This document shows, in pieces, positions 6,084 through 8,558 of a stretch of DNA of 8,558 nt. Origin of the DNA: Alphaproteobacteria bacterium (GTDB taxonomy: Bacteria > Pseudomonadota > Alphaproteobacteria > Micavibrionales > UBA2020); the NCBI GenBank assembly GCA_029266795.1, contig JAQSWE010000196.1, forward strand, positions 1 to 8,558, written 5' to 3'. The position numbers were made by a program, and so were the translations under genes. The number at the start of each line of letters is the position of its first letter. Positions within the stretch are counted from its first letter, which is position 1. Under the pieces are notes generated by a model that did no database searches, had not been told where the DNA came from, and saw nothing but the letters and a program-made list of their open reading frames with translations.

Positions 6084-6998
6084 ATGCCGTTTGCCGCGAT
6101 ACAGTCACCCGATAAAAAACTCACACTTGAATACAGCGCCGAGACGGGCGGTAGCATCCTGTCGTTCCGCGTAAGTGGGCAGGATATTTTCCGGCCCTAT
6201 GATTCCGCGCTGCCGCTCGCGCCGCTGAATACTGCCAGTTTTCCGCTGACGCCCTATTCCAACCGCATTATTGGTGGAAAGCTGGAATTCGGCGGGAAGG
6301 TTTTCGATGTCGGCCCGCGCAAGCCGGATGACCTGCATCAGTTGCACGGCGATGGCTGGCTGCTGCCGTGGCGCATTGAAACAGAAGCCCCCGATAGCGT
6401 GACCATGCATCTGCGCACTGAAAAAGCGCCGCATACCCCCTATGCCTATGACGCGCGCCAGACCTACCGGCTGGACGACAAGGGGCTAGAAATTTCGATG
6501 TCCGTCACGAATAAAGGGGGCAGGGCGCTCCCCTTCGGCCTCGGCCATCACCCCTATTTCCCGCGCAATGGGCAGACAAAACTGACCGCAAACCTGCCGA
6601 AGGTCTGGAACAGCCGCCGTATCGTGCCGACCGACCTCGCCATTACGCCGCCGCAATGGGATTTCAGCCGGGGCCTGACGCTCGGTGACGACAAATTCGG
6701 TCCACCCGCGCAGGGAACGGAAGGGCGCGATCTGCTCGACCATTGCTTCACCGGCTGGGATCAAGTCGCACGTGTTGACTGGCCCGACCGCACCCTTGCC
6801 GTCACCATCACCGCCGATCCCATCTTTGCGCAGTTCGTGATTTATATTCCTGCGGAAAAACCGTTTTTCTGTGCTGAGCCCGTTACCAACATCAATGACG
6901 GCTTCAATCTACAGGCGCGCGGCATCGCGGATACAGGGACAGTAGTGCTTCAGCCGGGTGAAACGCTGGCCGGAAAAATGCGGTTTGATATTGCGTGA
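6084..6998 (+). CDS. Aldose 1-epimerase family protein (GalM-like)
   Basis: This encodes 304 residues of the galactose mutarotase fold, which interconverts alpha and beta anomers of aldoses, or of phosphorylated sugars in related subfamilies. Catalytic-type residues are visible: His88 in HQLHGDGW, His156 in GLGHHPYFP (the likely acid), Asp219 in LDHCF, and Glu265 in FFCAEPVTNINDGFN (the likely base). Asn60-Arg61 in PYSNRI is the usual substrate-binding pair. There is no signal peptide, so it is cytoplasmic. I chose 6084 because AAAGGA (6071-6076) lies seven bases upstream. An earlier ATG at 6060 overlaps the oxidase stop (ATGA) but has no Shine-Dalgarno sequence and would add eight residues. 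It lies 20 bases after the oxidase gene and is probably co-transcribed. The exact sugar is not evident, and the link to respiration is unclear. Confidence 0.9.
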   Translation: MPFAAIQSPDKKLTLEYSAETGGSILSFRVSGQDIFRPYDSALPLAPLNTASFPLTPYSNRIIGGKLEFGGKVFDVGPRKPDDLHQLHGDGWLLPWRIETEAPDSVTMHLRTEKAPHTPYAYDARQTYRLDDKGLEISMSVTNKGGRALPFGLGHHPYFPRNGQTKLTANLPKVWNSRRIVPTDLAITPPQWDFSRGLTLGDDKFGPPAQGTEGRDLLDHCFTGWDQVARVDWPDRTLAVTITADPIFAQFVIYIPAEKPFFCAEPVTNINDGFNLQARGIADTGTVVLQPGETLAGKMRFDIA

Positions 6999-7003
6999 GT
7001 AGC

Positions 7004-7028
7004 GGAACCTCTTGTTCTTCTCGCGGTT
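7004..7028 (+). promoter_or_regulatory. EcfG-type promoter motif upstream of the DUF6496-like gene
   Basis: GGAAC (7004-7008) and GGTT (7025-7028) are 16 bases apart. This matches the EcfG consensus except for the first base of the -10 element. The predicted start near 7035 is about 25 bases before the ATG at 7061. It begins five bases after the aldose epimerase stop. Confidence 0.5.
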
Positions 7029-7060
7029 GATTTTGTAACCGCATGAGAAGGAGTAATCAC

Positions 7061-7288
7061 ATGCCCACGACGAAACCCAAAACCAAGGGCGGCAAACAGC
7101 GCAAAGTCCACAAAGTGATGGAAGAATACAAGGAAGGCAGTCTTAAATCCGGCAAGGATGGCAAAGGCGGCAAGGTGACATCGCGCAAGCAGGCCATCGC
7201 CATCGCGTTGTCTGAATCCGGCCAGTCCCGCAAGAAAAAGGCCGCGAAAAAGAAAACCGCCCGCAAAAAATCCGCAACGAAGAAATAA
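7061..7288 (+). CDS. Small lysine-rich DUF6496-like protein with histone-like tail
   Basis: This encodes 75 residues. The ATG at 7061 has a strong ribosome binding site (AGAAGGAG, 7046-7053, seven bases away). An in-frame ATG at 7043 overlaps this site and is rejected. The first 55 residues contain the block KVHKVMEEYKEGSLKSG and then SRKQAIAIALSESG, which I recognise as typical of short proteins annotated DUF6496; their function is unknown. The last 20 residues are almost only Lys, Ala, Arg and Thr (KKKAAKKKTARKKSATKK), like histone H1 C-termini and like the tail of the Ku protein in this window. A DNA-binding or nucleoid-associated role is plausible from charge alone. It has its own EcfG-type motif and so probably is a stress-induced monocistronic gene. 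Confidence 0.85.
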   Translation: MPTTKPKTKGGKQRKVHKVMEEYKEGSLKSGKDGKGGKVTSRKQAIAIALSESGQSRKKKAAKKKTARKKSATKK

Positions 7289-7326
7289 GCCCTGCGTTTT
7301 CAAAGCGTTCGCCCGGCCTCAACGCC

Positions 7327-7351
7327 GGAACCGATAAGGCGGAGAGTAGTT
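7327..7351 (+). promoter_or_regulatory. Possible EcfG-type promoter motif upstream of the EF-hand gene
   Basis: GGAAC (7327-7331) is followed after 16 bases by AGTT (7348-7351), so the conserved GTT is in register but the preceding C is not. The predicted start near 7358 is about 38 bases before the ATG at 7396. A small inverted repeat (CCGGC 7313-7317 with GCCGG 7324-7328) overlaps the -35 element. This is the weakest of the five motifs. Confidence 0.4.
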
Positions 7352-7395
7352 GTTTAAAAGGACATTCAACAGTCGAAATTTTTTGGAGAAATAAC

Positions 7396-7956
7396 ATGAA
7401 AAACACCGTAATTCTCACAGCCGCCATGACGGCAATGATCGCACTCGCAACTCCATCCCTCGCGCAAATGGGCGGCGGATCGTCCGGCAGTTCGGGCTCC
7501 TCCATGGGTGGTGCCGCGGGCGGCTCGTCGATGGGTGGCGCGGCAGGCGGCAGCTCCATCGGCTCCGGCTCGATCGGCAATCCGGGCAATGGCAGCGCCG
7601 GAAGCGGCAGTATCGGCTCCACGACAACCCCGTCCGGCAGTCTGAACGCAACTACGGGCAACACACTGAACTCCGGTAGCCTTGGCGGCAGTGCGTCGGG
7701 TTCCACCACCATTACCACGCCGACCAATTCGATGCTGCCGCCCGCCACCACCGACAGCATGGGATCGACCGGCAGCGCGAGTGCGCTCAGCTTCACGAAT
7801 ATCGATACGGACAGCAACGGGCAGGTCGACTCAGCCGAATTCTCGCGCGATGGCCGCTCATCGGCGCAATTCAACCAGCTCGACACGAATGGCAACGGCA
7901 TGCTGAGCGACAGCGAATTGCGTGCCTCCGGCGCGGCTTCCAGTTCGCGTCCCTGA
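7396..7956 (+). CDS. Secreted Gly/Ser-rich protein with a C-terminal EF-hand pair
   Basis: This encodes 186 residues, with GGAGA (7384-7388) seven bases before the ATG. Residues 1-23 form a Sec signal peptide with a cleavage site after SLA, giving a mature start at Gln24. Residues 25-130 are low-complexity Gly, Ser, Thr and Ala, including two exact copies of SSMGGAAGG (35-43 and 44-52) and a partial third. The C-terminus carries two EF-hand calcium loops. The first has Asp137, Asp139, Asn141, Asp145 and Glu148 (DTDSNGQVDSAE); the second has Asp163, Asn165, Asn167, Ser171 and Glu174 (DTNGNGMLSDSE). They are 26 residues apart, so they form a normal pair. The protein is likely periplasmic or extracellular; calcium binding is inferred from the loops. 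Its task is unknown. A strong terminator follows, so the gene is the end of its transcript. Confidence 0.88.
   Translation: MKNTVILTAAMTAMIALATPSLAQMGGGSSGSSGSSMGGAAGGSSMGGAAGGSSIGSGSIGNPGNGSAGSGSIGSTTTPSGSLNATTGNTLNSGSLGGSASGSTTITTPTNSMLPPATTDSMGSTGSASALSFTNIDTDSNGQVDSAEFSRDGRSSAQFNQLDTNGNGMLSDSELRASGAASSSRP
7498..7563 (+). repeat. Short tandem repeat coding for SSMGGAAGG units
   Basis: Two 27-base units encode identical nonapeptides (SSMGGAAGG), and a third is partial (SSIG). The units differ at several third codon positions, so the duplication is old or the peptide is under selection. It lies in the flexible Gly/Ser linker of the EF-hand protein. Confidence 0.7.
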
Positions 7957-7966
7957 TTTGTGAACG

Positions 7967-8009
7967 AGAAAAAGCCGGATAGCTTCGCGCTATCCGGCTT
8001 TTTCTTTTT
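7967..8009 (+). terminator. Strong rho-independent terminator after the EF-hand gene
   Basis: A 15-base-pair perfect stem (7969-7983 with 7989-8003) encloses the loop TTCGC. The core is GCCGGATAGC paired with GCTATCCGGC. It ends in TTTTTCTTTTT on the plus strand and begins with AAAAA, so it could in principle also work on the minus strand. It starts about 10 bases after the EF-hand stop and insulates the phosphatidyltransferase gene. Confidence 0.9.
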
Positions 8010-8050
8010 CTGGAAATATCGCCTTAAACGCATTGGTAACTCTCCCTGCT

Positions 8051-8056
8051 TATAAT
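8051..8056 (+). promoter_or_regulatory. Possible -10 element for the phosphatidyltransferase gene
   Basis: A perfect TATAAT lies 20 bases before the ATG at 8076, in the short gap after the terminator. No good -35 box is present at 16-18 bases; TTGGTA at 8034 is only 11 bases away. If it is used, the leader is very short. Position and isolation by the terminator favour a promoter here, but the element is weak evidence. Confidence 0.3.
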
Positions 8057-8075
8057 CGGCAGACGGGGGCGTTAC

Positions 8076-8558
8076 ATGGCGAGTGTTTATCAGCTTAAAA
8101 GCAGGTTTCAGGGATTGTTGCGGCCGCTGGTAGTGAAGCTGGCGGGCAAAGGCGTGACGGCGAACCAGGTAACGCTGGCCGCTACCGTGCTGTCACTCGT
8201 CTATGGTGCCTTGCTGCTGGTATTCCGCGAATATCACTGGCCGTGGCTTCTGCTGCCGATGTTCCTATTTTTCCGCATGGCGCTGAATGCCGTCGACGGA
8301 ATGCTGGCACGCGAACATAACATGAAATCACGGCTCGGCGCGGTGCTGAATGAATTGGGCGATGTCATTTCGGATACGGCGCTGTACCTGCCCTTTGCAT
8401 TCGTCACGCCGACGGGTGCATGGCTGGTCGTTATCATCTGCCTGCTGGCCATCATCAGTGAGATGACGGGCGTGGTGGGGTTGCAGATTGGGGCCAGCCG
8501 CCGCTATGACGGCCCGATGGGCAAGAGCGACCGCGCGGCGGCATTTGGGACGCTGGGG
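8076..8558 (+). CDS. YnbA-like CDP-alcohol phosphatidyltransferase, 3'-truncated by window edge
   Basis: The first 161 residues are present and the frame runs off the right edge. The ATG at 8076 has GGGGG (8065-8069) six bases upstream. It resembles E. coli YnbA as I recall it: YQLKSRFQGLLRPL at the start, VTANQVTLAA, RMALNAVDGMLAR, LNELGDVISDTALYLPF and GPMGKSDRAA. The CDP-alcohol phosphotransferase motif is present (D74-G75-x2-A78-R79, eight residues, G88, x3, N92, x3, D96), but the first and third of the four canonical aspartates are Asn (Asn71, Asn92). Several hydrophobic membrane helices surround it. Such enzymes move a phosphatidyl group from CDP-diacylglycerol to an alcohol; the acceptor is unknown for YnbA. 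A phosphatidate cytidylyltransferase-like gene (YnbB type) may follow beyond the window. Confidence 0.9.
   Translation, partial: MASVYQLKSRFQGLLRPLVVKLAGKGVTANQVTLAATVLSLVYGALLLVFREYHWPWLLLPMFLFFRMALNAVDGMLAREHNMKSRLGAVLNELGDVISDTALYLPFAFVTPTGAWLVVIICLLAIISEMTGVVGLQIGASRRYDGPMGKSDRAAAFGTLG

Noticed and set aside
7313..7328. Small hairpin CCGGC/GCCGG after the DUF6496-like gene as a terminator
   Set aside because: It has five base pairs and no T run, and it overlaps the GGAAC element.
7143..8033. Long minus-strand open frame (296 codons) across the EF-hand gene
   Set aside because: It is a proline-rich mirror of the Gly/Ser-rich gene, crosses the terminator and the DUF6496-like gene, and has no ribosome binding site or family resemblance.
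1..8558. tRNA, rRNA, riboswitch, CRISPR array or insertion sequence
   Set aside because: No cloverleaf-like or rRNA-like stretch, spaced repeat array, transposase or terminal inverted repeats were seen; almost all the sequence is accounted for by genes and short gaps.

Overview
The window looks like an ordinary chromosomal stretch of an alphaproteobacterium with moderately high GC. This is inferred from protein resemblance (a Ku/LigD pair, a bacterial alternative oxidase, a CreA homologue) and from repeated promoter-like motifs of the alphaproteobacterial EcfG type (GGAAC, 16-17 bases, nGTT). The genus cannot be told from the sequence. There is no phage, transposon, CRISPR array, rRNA or tRNA.

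Layout, left to right. (1) The 3' part of a membrane-anchored SAM methyltransferase gene enters from the left edge (3-557, +). (2) A small lipoprotein gene (608-1126, +) follows, with a perfect EcfG-type motif just upstream. (3) Convergent to it is a creA homologue (1130-1633, -). (4) An NHEJ repair unit reads leftward: ku (4163-5026, -), then after 3 bases ligD (1693-4159, -). The ligD gene appears damaged twice. A loss of about 14 bases at ligase motif I breaks the frame, and an in-frame gap of about 26 codons removes polymerase motif II. (5) Divergent from ku is a three-gene operon: a 55-residue acidic-tailed protein, an alternative ubiquinol oxidase and an aldose 1-epimerase (5186-6998, +). 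(6) A DUF6496-like lysine-rich small protein (7061-7288, +). (7) A secreted Gly/Ser-rich EF-hand protein (7396-7956, +) ending in a strong hairpin terminator. (8) The 5' part of a YnbA-like CDP-alcohol phosphatidyltransferase gene (8076 to the right edge, +).

The unifying signal is regulatory. Five EcfG-type motifs sit in the correct orientation immediately upstream of five transcription units: the lipoprotein, ku-ligD, the oxidase operon, the DUF6496 gene and the EF-hand gene. Two of them are divergent within the 159-base gap between ku and the oxidase operon. The likely reading is a local cluster of general-stress-response genes covering DNA break repair, a bypass terminal oxidase, and envelope or nucleoid-type small proteins. 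The enzymes are recognisable families. What may be undescribed is this co-regulated grouping, the small proteins in it, and a stress-type NHEJ unit whose Ku is intact while its ligase/polymerase looks inactivated.
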